A stretch of 64,000 nt of DNA from Endomychus coccineus (Eukaryota > Arthropoda > Insecta > Coleoptera > Endomychidae): assembly GCA_958510875.1 (NCBI GenBank), contig OY294068.1:32158297-32222296 (forward strand), written 5' to 3'. Positions 41,301 through 56,300 of this stretch are shown here, piece by piece. Within the stretch, counting starts at the first letter, position 1, and the number at the start of each line of letters is the position of its first letter. Both the position numbers and the translations under genes were made by a program. The notes under the pieces were generated by a model that saw only the letters and a list, made by a program, of their open reading frames with translations, did not search any database and had not been told where the DNA came from.

Positions 41301-44300
41301 CGAACTGTAATTTATCAATATGAATTCTTCTGGATTTGTTGGCTCGGCATGACTTGCAGAAGTTTAGACGCCCGCGTTTCATTCACTTGGCCCGTTGAAA
41401 AATCAATACTATATGAGTTGGGTAAGGTTAGTTACGTCTAGGATTTTGAATCAGTTTTTTATTAGAAATACTATAATTGAATTACAATAGTCTACGGGAA
41501 TTCAAGTACATTCAAGTCATTGTACTTCAAAAAGAATTAACGCTTCTCTTACTTATTTAAATTTTGAAATGAACCTGTTTGGATGCAATATAACGAAGCT
41601 TCCAATGATTACCGTTAACGATTATTTGCAATGACAATACATCTGCAACTTGCAACTGCTGAGAGTTGTTTGGGAACCCACCCTGTACTAAGTTCATGGC
41701 CATATTTTCGGCGAACGCTTGTGTCTGGAAGCCCAGGCGTGGATCCAGGGGGGCATGACCCCCTCCCCCTCCAAGCATGGAATTTTTTTAAATCATTGAT
41801 CTAATAGTTAAGGTAACTAATTCAAGAAACAAAATTTATTTATAAGAAATTAAATAAAAAATATTATCAAATTAGAACTATTGCTTAGTTCAATATCCTT
41901 GATATTTCTGATTTGAATTAAACCTATGTATAATTAAACAAACGAAAACAAATATTTTGTTGGTATGTTATTGCGACCGAGACTACCGACAGTTGGGAGA
42001 GCTGTCATTTAAAGCCTAGTCGACCATGTGACTACATTTGCACTTTGTTTTCAAAACCCACTTCCAAAATAGATTCATTAATTTTTGTATACTGCCGAAG
42101 AACCTCTTAGATATAAAAACTCCAAGATTTGATAAGTATTGTTGGCGCTCTTAAGGAAAGAGTTTGCGAGGTGGCAAAAATCGTTTTTCCCACCCGGTTT
42201 GTAATTGTTTATAAAAAGTGATTTTGCTTATTGCAACACATTCTAATAGTTACCGCCAAATTCAGCTTGACGTGGAGAAAATTATTGCAAGATGTACAAA
42301 GTTCTGAAAGACGAGTTAAATTTATAATTTGAATAGATTGCATTAATAATACTATAATTAGCAAAAATATAAAACCGCGAATAAAAATGTTTTTAATGTT
42401 TGATTGTACAACCCCTCCCTAAACATAACCCCCGGACACCCACCCCCCAAATGAAACTCTGGATCCGCCCCTGGAAAGCCACGATATTTGTGCTATCGCC
42501 TAATACCTCATCCTCAATAAGGACTGCGTCCATCAGCGCTTATACCTTCCAACGTCCTTCCTATTCTAGCGTCACCTTCCAACGTCCTTCTTATTCTAGC
42601 GTCACCTTCCAAGGATTCATAACCGTTTTTACCAATATTTTACCACCAAATGAGACGGTGAATTTGCCCTGTACACCCCATCAAACCGATCTTTGATACT
42701 TTGAGGAAAAAACCTTCTCGACTAAGAAATTTAATAACAATACTCGATTTTCGTGACTTCTAACATCGTGAGTACGAATGACGGTTGAATGAGAACAAAT
42801 TGATGTAAAATCAATTTTTGTTTTTACCAAGGCTAATAAGACTTCAACTTGTGTGTTATCAACATTTTGACGCGCTTCGATATCTGTCTTATTCATGTCA
42901 GGAGTTTTGGGCGCTGCCCTCGTATAGTTAATTTTGGAATCTTGTTGGTAATTCACTCAATTTTAAATTTCACAGATGACTTAATTTTGCGACGTATGAT
43001 TATAACGACTATTAGAACTTCTAAAAGTTCTTGTTTCAGAATCAATTTTTCTTTACAAGATTTTGAGCAATAATACACATATGCTTATTATTTTCGTCTT
43101 TACGTACGTTTCGGTCTCACGATCATTATCAGAAGACGTAATATGTCTAAAACGAGATTTCTTAAAACTAATTATTTTAGCACAAAGCGTCCTTATCGCA
43201 CCAATTTCAGCTAAAAATGCCCACGTCGCCGAAACGAACAGAACCACAAATAATCGAAATTGTAACACATCAAAGTTTTAGTATATGAAATATATCAAGA
43301 ATCCACTGTTTAGTAATATTCTTATAACATACGAACACATCAACAAAGTCTGTAAACGACTGAAACCAAAAACAGTACGTTCAAGTATCTACTTTCGAAC
43401 CAGATGTTACAGATTTATGAGCTAATAGAAAGAAGTTGTCAGACCTTATTAGAAATATTACTATTTGAGCAATCTACCCAAATCTACCTAATTCATACCT
43501 AGGTCAAGAATCTTTATTAAATAATAATGCAAATAAGTAGCCAATTTGTTGATTATAAAAGAATTATGATTTATTCTTCACACACATAGACTTACTCCAT
43601 GTGTCATTGCCTAGATTGAAACGAAATCAAAAATATAGGTTTCTCACTTTTCATTTCTTAAATAATTTGTTAGTCGCTAAATATTTTTATAACCGGTTGC
43701 AAGGTGTTTATTTTATATGACACATTGTAACCCGGTTATTGGAAAAAATATTTTATTCATGAAATTCCAAAATCCAGTTGCAATAGGCTTAGAAAATTAT
43801 CAGAAGAAACCAATAGTATACGGGTGAATTAAGAAAAAAAAAAGAATCTTGAAAATCATAACAATATTCGAGAACGTTGTTGATATATGGTATGAATACC
43901 AGTATCACTAGAATATTTTCTGAAAAAAATAAAATTTTTCGACACTTTCCAATAAAATTTTAACCTATTTTCCAAATATCTCAAGCTTTCTCAGCCTCTC
44001 ACTTTTTCAGTTGTTCCTGTACTTGGGTACAATATTTTCTCATTTCGTTCCTTGAAATCATCGTTGCATAAATAATAAATAATTCAAAATTGTGCTCTAT
44101 CTACTATCCGTTGAAGCCGCCATAATTTTTAACGTTGAATATTTTTTTTACAGAGAATAATCGAACAGATGCAACCTCAGCCGTTTAGAACTTTCAGATC
44201 AGAATTTCACATGAGCAGTGCCAGTGAACTGACCTCATCATATACAACCACGACACATTATAGTAAACAGTAAGTACTTTTTCATGTCTTTGCAAGGAAT

Positions 44301-47300
44301 CTTGAACCTTATTTCGACAAGTTTAAATTGCATCCAATCAATCACACACGTGTTACATCACGATAATTGACTAGGTTTCCCTTAACTCAGTCACGATAAA
44401 GCAGAAAGAATCGATAGGAAAGGAGGAAACGAAAAGTTGCGTAGTATTATTATTTTCATTACATTCACTCAATCTATACACTTTGTTCCATAATACAATT
44501 TTAATGTCACAAATTCAATCACCCATTGTATATTTGACGTAATAACAACGTTCATAATAACTGAGTAAATATTATTCCATGTGTAAGGAAGTAGCTTTTG
44601 TTTTATAAAACTACCATTTGATATTTCAAATAAACTATGAAACACTCTGAAAACACTATAACACTATAAATAAGAAACTTAACAGAGTAAACTAAATTAG
44701 AAATCAAAATAACATAACGTAAACCATGAGACCAATCATTTCAAACATTAATTGTATCACATATAACATAGCAAAATTAATAGTTGAGGAATTTAGCAAC
44801 TTCCAAGCCGCACCAAGTTTGTCTGTAAAAAATTCTTTGGAAATAATTTCAAAATTGAAAACTTGAAACTTGAACTTGGCGATACTCTCGTTTCTTTTGA
44901 TATTGTTTCACTATTTACAAATACCCGAGTCCCCGAGTCGATAAACGTTCTGAAGAAATGGCTTTCAAATGTTAATATCTCCGATACAAACGGATATTTG
45001 ATTCTTACGTCTTTATGTTAGGAGCAAAATTAGTGTTTCACAACCAAAATTAATATAAACAAACAAGCGGTTGCGCAATGGGCAATCTTCTCTTCCCTTC
45101 TTTGGCGAACTGGAAACCTTAAAATTAAATTAAATGAGTTTCCAAATGTTTGGCACAGATATGTCGATGATATATTCGCCATTATAAGTGCAGATTTTAT
45201 TCTAAATAGTTTTCCAAACACACTTAATAGCTCTTTCCATAATGAAAAACGGTCATCACTTGGAATTCAATAAACAGAAAAGAAGAAGACAGTAAGCTTC
45301 CTTTAACTTCCTTTCCTTGATATTAACATTACGATGATAATCACTTGGATTTCGACATATACAGAAAACCCACTAAAGTAAATAGGTATACCCCAGCGGA
45401 TTCAGCTACATCATTTAGATATAAAATGGTTCCTTTTAGCAAGCGAAATTATAACATTGAAGCTGAGAAACTTAAGCAAATAGCGCTGGACCATTATTAC
45501 TACAAATCTTTGATCAATAATTCAATGTCTGAATGAAGAATAAAAATGGAACGCAACAAATTAAACAAATTAGAGCCACTACATTTAAATACTACTAATA
45601 ATAAATAAATAAAATGATAAATAGCATAATTTGTTTTCTAAATTTTCAATACAACCCGTTCATCGATGTAAGAACACGCTTAAAAAACCATTCAGGCAAC
45701 AACTTTGATAAAAATTCCAAATTCGAAAAATCCGGGATCGATTATGTAAATAGATTGTCAGTCGTGTTCAAAATGCAATGTAGCCAAACAAGAAGGAACA
45801 TTCTAGCTCGGTATAAAGAACATTTTGCCTACATAGAAAAAAATAGTGACAAATCAGCGTTAGCCGAACACAGGGTCACATCATTTCTAAAGAAAGTTTA
45901 TCACTCTCGAAACATAGTAATCCAGGCAATGACCCGGGATTTCAGCTATAATAAAAAAAAGACATGTAGGTCAGAATCGAAAAATTTTAGTGGGATTCGA
46001 TTCGTGGGGTTATCAGGATCATTCATAACAAATAAAACCTCACCGGCTACCCCCCCCCTACTCCTTGGGGAAAGAAATGGCCCCCAAAAGGGTAATTTCG
46101 AATTTAAAATGCACCAAGGAGGTTTTTTGTGTCGCTGATCACGATTTTGACGTCAGATTTACTTGAAATCAATTCTGAGGGGGGAAAATCGATCAAATTG
46201 CAAATTTTTGCACCCTTATAGATTATTTTGGCAATATATATTATTTTTGGATTTTAAATTCACCAAGGAGGTTTTTTGGGTTACTGATCACGATGTTGAC
46301 GTCAGATTTACTTTTAATCAATTCTGGGGGTAGAAAATCGGCAAGTTTTGGCAATTTCTGGTCCTCAATGGGGGGGGGGGGTGGATTTTGATCGGTGAGG
46401 TTTTATGTGTTATGAATGATCCTGATAACCCCATGAATCGATTCCCGCAAAATTTTTTCGTTTCTGACCTAAATGTCTTTTTTTCCCGGTTCGTTGCCTG
46501 GACTATAGGTAATTTAGAAGGAATGGAAATGCAATAATGAATTCATATTTATCTCTAGTTAAGGGTAATCCCTTATATACCCTTTTCATTCCAAAAACTA
46601 TTTAAATTCTAATTTAGTTTACTCTAATGAAGGCTCTGAAAGGTCCTCAGCACTTTAACAGTACTTTTAGTGGAAAAGGGTGATTGCTTCTTATTTATAG
46701 TGATATTCCAAACTCAATTTTTATTTCGTAACGGTTCATTTTAGTTCAAATGTACAATGAAAAATATTTGTTTTGTGTTTCTATTTTGATTTTGCGCGAT
46801 ATGATCCACTCAATGTAAATTACTAGGTAATTTTTATCATGTAGATTCGAAGCACGCATTCTCTGAAAGAATGTGTAGTATGCGATAACAGTTCAAGCTG
46901 TCGAGTTTAACTCGCATTATTATAAATTGGCTTGTTTTGTGTTTATTCATGACGCCTCCAAATTACTCAACTACGTTCTACATCAGAATTTCATTCATAA
47001 TGTTCAGAATGCGATTTAACCAATAACAATAAAGATCTGCTATTTTTGTATTCTAGTTGTAATTTCTTAAACAGGTACGTGAACACGAAAACAACAGAAA
47101 ATGGCACAACGATAAAAATAACCGACGACGTGGAAAATAAATATTTCAAGGACGAAACGGATCACATTTCAAACGGCCGACCTCCCGACAAATACACGAC
47201 TAAAACGCAAATTATCCAAGAATCGCAAAATTGGCATTCGAAACCACTATCGGAAAATAAGCCCCTCAAAACTAACCAAAATTTCGACCAAAATGAACTC

Positions 47301-50300
47301 ACCGACAATATAACGGACGTACCGGGCATCATTAACCCGATCACCGGTGAAATAATGACAGTTCGAGATGCTGTCATATCCGGTATCCTAGATGTGCGCA
47401 CCGGAAAATTAGTGGTTAACGAGGATGGCGCACAAATTTCGATAGGCGAAGCCGTACAGCGAGGCTTGATCGAACCGAAAGTCGCCGATCAGTTACGAAG
47501 TTCGTGTGGAGTCGTAGAAAACGGTCGTGATCTGAGCCTGCTTGAATTTATACAAAGACAAATACACGAAGCCGAACACGGACCGTCCGAGAAACGGTTC
47601 AAGGTAAATTCCTCCACCATAAATCAAGCCATAGACGATGGTAAAGTTGATGTAAACACTGGTACTTTCACGATTGACACTGGGGAAGTTATAGATATTA
47701 CAGAGGCTTTCAAACGAGGTTACCTTCTTCAGCACACGGAAGTCAAATTACAAACTGGTGCGGTGGTTTTGTATGACGCCATTAATCAAGGCTTAGTCGA
47801 TGACAAAACGGGTTGGATTGTGGATAGAAATACGGGTAATAAGTATCAAATAGACGCCGCGATTAAGACCAACGTTGTGGATGGCGATATCCGAGAAATT
47901 GTCGATCCCAAATCCGATAATAAATTAACAGTCATTCAGTCAATAGAAAAGGGAATCATTAATCCGAAATTAGGTAAATACGTATTGGGACACGAAAAAC
48001 TTTCATTTTTGGAAGCCAAACGGCGACAACTCATAGTAAAACCCAAAACTCTAACAGAATTGGTAGACGACAATCTCCTTGACGAAACGGGTAAAATTTT
48101 ATCCCCATTACACCAAACGAAATTGACAATATTGGAAGCGGTTTCCCGGGGCGTGCTAGATGTAGATACTATCAGATCTATACTAGATTTTAGAACAAAT
48201 GACTTGGTAACGCTTAGCGATGCCCTTAGGGAAGGCATTATATTGTTAGATGCCAGATTTAAAAATTTAGTAACCGGTGAAGTTATCACTATAAAAGAGG
48301 CGGTTAGTAGAGGTTACATTATTTCGGTCGTTAAAAAATCGATATTCGACGTTGACGGTTTCCAACCACCTGATAAATCCGAGCACATTAGTTTCAATTC
48401 GGCCAGTTCGAAAGGTTATATCAGTCAGAAGAACGGCGGCAGTCTTTTAGCGAATGTCAAAAACGGTAAGTTGATACCTTTCAAAGACGCGGTGGCCACC
48501 GGTGAGGTTAAATCGGAGGTTCTCGAAATGCTCACTCGAAATATAGGCATTCTTGAAAATAACAAAGAACTCACCGTCTTAGATGCGGTTTTCCGCGGTT
48601 ACATCGATCCCAAAAATGGCAATTTGATGGATATCAAAACGGAGAAGATTATTTATCTCAACGAAGCGATAGCTCAACATGTGATAACACCAGAAGGTGC
48701 TGCTATGTTGAATAGTCTACTCAATCTAACTGTATCAACTAAAATCACCCACAGACTAGTTCAACGGTACGTTACAGTAACTAAGAAAAACATTGATCAT
48801 GATAACATCACATACACCGAGGCGTTGAGGCAAGGTTTGATCGATAACGAAAATCAATTATTTGTTGATCCTAGGACGAAACAAAGTATTCCAATAGTTC
48901 AAGCGATAAGCGCAGGTATCCTTTCTCCTGACTCTGAAAATTCGGAAAAAACATTCCTGACAACGTCTACCAGTCAAATACCTAAAACTATCTCGATCGT
49001 TAGTAAACGGGAAATAGCGGTCCCTTCCACATCTCAAGGTTTCACCAAAACAGTAACTAGTGACTTAATCACATCTGATAAATACAATAGCGCCTTAGAA
49101 AAACAAGTATACGAATTACCGAATGAAGGTTGGTCTTTGGCTAAGGCGATCAATCAAAAATTATTCGATCCCGTCACAGGGTTGTTCATTATTCCTGGCA
49201 CCGATCGATTAGCTAGTTTCGAAGAATGCGTTCTCATGACTTTAATAGATCCTAGTTCCGCCGTGGTAATAGAACCAAAAAGTAAGAGAAAAATCAGCTT
49301 GGGAAGGAGTCTAGATAAAAAACTGCTTGACAGTACCGGTCATTACAATTTAGACGGAAAACCTATCACCATGAAAGAAGCCATAAAAAGAGATTTGATA
49401 TTATTAGAAAATGAAGTAGTTCTCCAACCAAGTAACCAAAGACTGTTGCAGGTAACGAAAATTGACGGAAAACCGGCTAAAATAGAAGTCTCCAACGTGT
49501 TAGATAAGAATCCTCCGACTTATACGGAAGTGAATTTACCTAAATCTCCTGCTAACAAAGAACCAATTCAAGTTCAACCCGGAGTTATTTACGATCCCAC
49601 ATCTACAGTTATCGTTTTTCCCGACTCCAATGAAGCAACAAATTTATTGACTGCCGTCCAACATGATAAGATACCCGCCGATGTCGTAAAAGTAACCGAC
49701 CCACATACGGGTATTCAAATCAATATAAACGAGGCGATACGTCGTCAAATAGTTGACAAAGATACTGGCACATATACTGACACTTCCGGACATAAGATCA
49801 GTTTGAAGGACGCTGCCAAATATGGCATTCTAACCGTAGTAGGTTCACCTTTAGTTGCAAGTCACACAGTCCTTAAAATAACAAGTAAATCGCTAATCGT
49901 TGACCCAAAAACGGGAGACAAGATTTCCCCTGAAGATGCATTACATCAGGGATTGATAAACGAGGAAACCTACGAAAGCTTATTGAACCAAACGTTCGTA
50001 ACGAATTCCGAAACTGAGTCCCATCACAACGTGGAAGTAAACGTTCAAAATGTACAAATTACCGATCCGAAAACAGGAAAAATATATGGCCCCACTGAAG
50101 CTCTTGATAAAGGCATAATTTCTCCACAACAACTAGAACAAATTAAATATCATCAAGGTCCTTTGCCACCTAAAGTTATAACTACGGCTGTTATACACAT
50201 CACGGATTCAGAACCGGGAAACGAATTCTCCAAAGAACCGAAGACAATAATAAGGGAACTTCCTATCAATGCTAAGCCGGGAATCCATCAAACAACCCAA

Positions 50301-53300
50301 CAAGCAGTTCAAGCATCTTCGATCCCAGAACAGGTGCAGATCATCAAAACCAGTCAACCAGCTGAACCAGCGAAAATCCTAAGCACGGCAACGATAAGAT
50401 TAGATGGCGATGATGCTCTTTCTGAAGCTGATAAAACTCGGGCACGTATAACCATCGAACCTACTTACAAAGTTAAAATCGGCAGAGCCCAATCCTTGAG
50501 CCCCGATCGCGAAGCGAAGAAAGTTGTGCTGCAAAGATTGAGACGTAAGATTGTCAAGCCCGTTGACGCCGTTCAAAGAGGATTTATCGATTCCGAGACC
50601 GCCGAAATGCTTCATGCTTCAGATAGTGAACAATTAACGTTATACGAAGCATTAGAAACGAATAAACTGGACGGTAATAAAGGACAAATAATCGATCCTC
50701 AACGCGGAGACATTCTAAGTATAAACGAAGCAATTGAACGCGGCATATTAAATCCTGAAGGTTCCAGTCACTTATTATTACCTTTAAATCGCAGTCTCTC
50801 CATACCTGAATTGATTAAACAAGGCTTGATTGACCCGGAAACTCAGAAAGTTGTCCACCCAGAAACAGGTGCTCACTTGAGTATGAGTGAAGCTATCGTT
50901 TGTGATATTGTCGATCCTTTAAGTGTTGTAATTGAATCCACTGGTGAAAAATCCACACTCGTACAAGCACTTGAGACAGGTTTAGTTGATGACGAACATC
51001 CATCAATAGTTACCAATAAAGGCACCTTGGCTCTTCAAGATGCTGTTAAAGATCACATGTTCGAACCATCTACACAACACGGCCCTGAATTCATTCCTCC
51101 AGCTGGCATGACCTTCCCCGTAGCTCTGAAAAGAGGTTTGGTAGATTCAGATAAGAAAGAGATTGTACATCCTCTCACCAAAGAACGCATACCCATAAGA
51201 GCGGCGATCAAAGATGATTTCTTAATGGCTGTTCCTTTTCCGGTCAGTCCTGATTTCATAGAAATTGAAGATGCCTTGGAATCAAAACTCATTGATTCCG
51301 ATAACGCTACGTTCAGAGATCCCAAAACTGGAGAAATATATCCCATTTCAGAAGCTGTGGAGCAAGGATTACTCATCATCAAACATCCAGAAGACATTGT
51401 TTCATTCGATACCACACTTTCTATAAAAACGATCACCCCAATCGGCCAAACTATACACAAAGTTACCACAAGAACTATCGAATTATTGGATGGTTACATA
51501 ATGATCAACTCCAATGAAATACAGAGCGTCCAAACCGGTGAAATATTATCATACGAAGTTGCCAGAAAGAACGGTATAATAATAGACGATAACCAAGTAG
51601 AAAATACTACTATTATATCTGATAAACTTTCATTTTCGGACGCTCTGCGTAAAGGCTTAGTCGATTTGAATGCTGGTACCTTCACAGATCCCCAATCTGG
51701 AGAAAAGGTAGCTATTAAAGATGCCCTACAAGATGGCAAAATTTCTGCAACATACTCACCACCCCCAAATAATGAATCAACAGTTGTTAAATCTACTGAG
51801 CTCAATATTGCCGAAGCTTTCGATACTATTTATGACCAACAAACAGGTCGCTTCCAGGACCCAGATGATCCAAGCGTTCGTCTTACATTGACTGAAGCTA
51901 TAGATAAAGAAGTTATTGATCCCAACTCACTAATTTATGATGTTGCTTGCCAGAAACCCATAACTGTAGAACAAGCCGTAGAATCGGGCCTGATTGATTC
52001 TGATACGGGTAAAATTCGAGACCAAACTTCGGGAAAAAGAATCGATTTCAAAGAAGCTTCCAAGAAGGGACTCATCGCTATATTAGGAGGGCTAGCGTTA
52101 CCTGTTGTAGCTCCAGTTTTAGCAGGTGCCGCTGCAGTTAAAGCAATAAAGAAGTACGCTTCTGAAAAGAAGGAACCCGGACGCGACGTAACTAACATAC
52201 CTGAAGTTGTTGAAGACACTATACATGCTCCGATAGACAAAGAAATTCCTAAATCGCAAGCACCATCAGTTTTAGAAAAACCGAAAAGCAAATCAATTGA
52301 TCATAAGAAAGCTGTTGCAGATTTCATCGATAACGAAAGAGGACACCATGATACTAACACGTCATCAACATTGGAGATTACTATAACGGGGACAATTACA
52401 GAAACTCTCAAATCTTCGGAAGAGATAAATGTTGTAGAATCTTTGAAAACTGTACAAACACCTCAAAAAGAATTTGCTGTTGCCGAAGTGATAGGAGAAA
52501 AACTAACAGTCGAAGACGCAATACATAGGGGGAAGATTAATCCAGAAACTTGTCGCCTTGCTTACAACCAACAAGAATTGCCATATACGGTTCAAGAAGC
52601 ATTAAACGAAAACAAAATCAATCCTTCCGATTTAGTTCAGATAGTGAATCCATCAAAGGTGCAACTATTGGAAGAACCTTTCAAATCAATGTTGATCATT
52701 TCTAGAAATATCACTCCCCAATATTTAGCCGAAATCGGTTATTTCGACCTACGATCACGACATTTCACCGATCTCAATGGGGCTCACATAACCTTCGAAG
52801 AATTGGTTTACGGCTTGGGCTTGTTCGATCCATCGACAGTTCTAGTCAAAGATTTAACTAAAAAACCTCCCGGATACGTAAGTTTAGACGACGCATTGAA
52901 TGGACATTTAATAGACAAGAACACCGGTTACATGGTCGACCCGAAAACAGGTAAGAGGGTTCCATTCTTCGAAGCGGTTAAACTCCGCTGGATAATACAC
53001 ATAGACGATAAACCGAAAGCCAAATTCCAACCGTTAACTTTGGAAGAAATAGTTGATACCGACAATTTTGATCACGTTAACGTTGAAATTGCGCTTCCCG
53101 ATAGCAAAGAGAAAATGACTTTGATAAATGCTTTGAACGCTAATGTTGTAGATCCGAAATCTGTTACAATAAGAGATCCCAAAAATATGCAACTAGTACC
53201 ATATTACGAAGCTGTTGATAAATCCATTGTCGATCCTCGAAGGGGATTGATAGTTAATACTGCCACTCAGCAGACAATGCTTTTCCCCGAAGCGTTCCTC

Positions 53301-56300
53301 AAAGGTTTCGTGCTCGCACTCCCTCGACCTATATCGCTCCAAGCAATTATTCATAGAGGGCTGTATGATACAAAATCTGGAAAAATTTTGGATCCGATAA
53401 CCAAGCAACATTTACCAATTACAGAAGCTGTGGAACGTCTAATAATCGATGACAAAATCAGCGAGGTGAAAGATTGCAAGGCTAATAATTTTATTACGTT
53501 AGACTTAGCCCTGAAGAACAATTTGGTCGATCCAGTGAGAGGTCAATTGAATGATAATGTAAACAATACATGGATTCCTTTAGATCGCGCTTTGGAGTTA
53601 CAATTAATCCAAACGAGACCGGTGGTGTTCAATTTGTTACAAATAATTATATTGAATTATTACAACCCACGAACCGGTCAAATTTTAAATCCCATCACTG
53701 GAGAAGACATAACTCTCCAACAAGCCATTGATTATAAACTGGTGGATCCAGCAACTACGCGAATTAAAGACGACAAAAGGAAACGAATCATCGAAATAAA
53801 CGAAGCTATCCAATGTAACATTGTGGATCCGCAAAAGGGAGTACTAACAAATCCAATTCTTCCTCTAGATCAAGCCTATCTGAAAGGTTATATACTAAGT
53901 ACAGTTTTACCTTGGTCGTTACAAGAAACTTTGGCACTGAAAGTGTACGAGCCCATATCTGGACAGTTCACCGTCAACAACGCTCGGGTGACTTTGGTAG
54001 AAGCAATTGAAGGCGGGATAGTAAATCCGAACGTTTTAACCATCAAAGATCCTCGTTCGGGAGATATAATAACTCTGAATGATGCCATCAACTTGCGTCT
54101 AATAGACCCCATCAAAGGTTCTGCCTTTGATCCCGTGACCAATACGGAATCCAATTTGTACGACGCCCAAGATCGCGGATTGATCGTTCCTTACAGCAGT
54201 CAGATAACGCTGCCTGAAGCGGTGTTCAAAGGATTCTACGACCCAGCCACTGGTAAATTCATCCATCCCAAGAGTAAAGAGAGACTGAAAGCGGAGAGTG
54301 CGTTCAATCGCGGTTACGTCGATACTTCTTCGACTCTTGTTACGATCGACGAAGAACTCGTTACGTTCGATCAAGCTATCATCGACGGTTATATCGATAC
54401 CACCGATGGACTTGTTATCAGTTCCAGGAATGAACCGGTCGATTTTAACGAAGCTTTCGAGCGTGGTCTATTGGTCGAAGTCGTTTTGCCAATCCCGTTG
54501 AGCGAAGCTGTTGCGAAAGGTCTCTACGATCATAAATCGCAATTGTTCCTCGATCCTCAAACCGGAAGCTATCTTACCCTCATCGAAGCGATCGAAATTA
54601 ATTTGATTGATGCCGAATCGGTAAGCGTCAGGGATACTCGCATAGGAGTTTGGCGCAAAATTACTTTAATCGATGCCATTCATAACGGTTACGTTGATGG
54701 TTATACGGGTTTGGTTAAAGATTTCTCAACCGAAGAAGTTTATGAATATTACCTGCCAAAAGCTTTCGAACTCGGTATTTTAATCGATAACAAAGCGGCT
54801 GTGTCTTTACAACGCGCTCTTCATCAAGGGTTGTATGACGAGAATTCCGGTAAATTTATTGATCCTAATACCGATCGCAAAATCACTCTACACGAAGCTA
54901 TTCGTAAATTTGTTATCTCGCCTTTATTACCATGCTACTTCGATAAGAAGCAAAATCAATTGCTCACGTTAGGAGAAACTTGCAGGTTAGGTATCATTGA
55001 CAAACGTAGCGCTACATTCAAAGACTCACACACAGACACCATCAAATTAACGGAAGCGTTAGAAAGAGGGTTTATAATCGATATCGAAACAGCCAATTTC
55101 GGTCTTTATGAAGCAATACACATGGGTCTATATGATCCTTTCGAAAATGTCTTAGTCCACCCTTCAAGTGGCCGTAAATATAATTTAAAACAAGCATGCG
55201 TTAATGAGTTGATTAATCCTTTAACATCTCTCGTTAAAAATACGAGACAAAATAGATATGTACCTCTAGCGGAGGCAATAGAAACTAAATTAATAGAAGA
55301 TGAATTGAACGTATACATTTTCCCTCACGGGAAAACAGTGAATTTATTAGAGGCTAAAGGCAAAGGATTAATCGTTCCCGCATACAAACCTTTAACTCTC
55401 GAAGAAGTAATTCTTTGCGGACTTTACAGACCAGACTCGGGGAAATTCGCGGATCCTGTCAATGGAGAATTTTACGATCTGTCCGAAGCGTTGACTAACG
55501 GTTACATAGACCCTGCAACCAGCGCGCTCAAAGATTCGTCGAACGGAAACGTTCGTTCATTGCCGTTGGCCATTCGTGACGGAAAAATCGACATCGCGAA
55601 AGGTCGCGTTCTAGACTCTAAATCCAAACAAACTTACAATTACGACGTCGCTTTCGATAAAGGCATCTTGATCACTTTGGACAGACCTTTGGAAGACATG
55701 GTCGTAGAAAGAACGGTGGCGGCCTTACAAAAATCGAAATCGCCCAACCAAACTATCGAGTGTACATTGGAGGAGGCTGTTAAATTCGAACTTTTAGATC
55801 CGGCCGTTGCGGTCGTTAAAGATCTGCAAAACGGCTCATTCAAAAACGTGGATGCGGCCATCGAGGATAAATCTTTGGATTCGCAAAAAAATGTGTCGTT
55901 CGATTCACAAGACTCTAAAGTTAAACCTTCCGTCGCTACCTACGATCAGACTGTTGCTATTTATCTGAGGGAACCTTTAGATTTTCGACAAGCCATAGAA
56001 TCGGGAATATTAGATTTGAATACGGGAAAGTTTTCTGTTCCACAATCTGACGAGATTATAACTTTGAAAGATTCCATAACTTTAGGTTTCATTGACCCCG
56101 ATTCAGCTTTGATTAAAGACGCCAATAAAAAAAAACTTGTGAAACTTCCAGAAGGCTTTAGAAAGGGCCTTATTGATGCCGAAAAAGGTAACGTCCTCGA
56201 TACGGTTACTTCAAAGCTATACACATTATCAGCAGCGCTCGACAGCGGCTTATTGATAACCCCAAAACGAGGCTTCACTTTGATTGAAGCTTTGATATAT

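Noticed and set aside
41250..41441. Possible second alternative first exon of shot (ATG at 41250, donor after 41421)
   Set aside because: The donor leaves phase 1 while the next shot exon begins in phase 0, so the splice would be out of frame.
42681..43281. Short ORFs on both strands near the PLE end
   Set aside because: Partly the hammerhead PLE end and partly unassigned repeat. No protein motif.
46055..46380. C and G runs as origin of an assembly gap or contig join
   Set aside because: Foldback arms and direct repeats continue consistently on both sides, so a natural element explains the runs. Their exact length remains uncertain.
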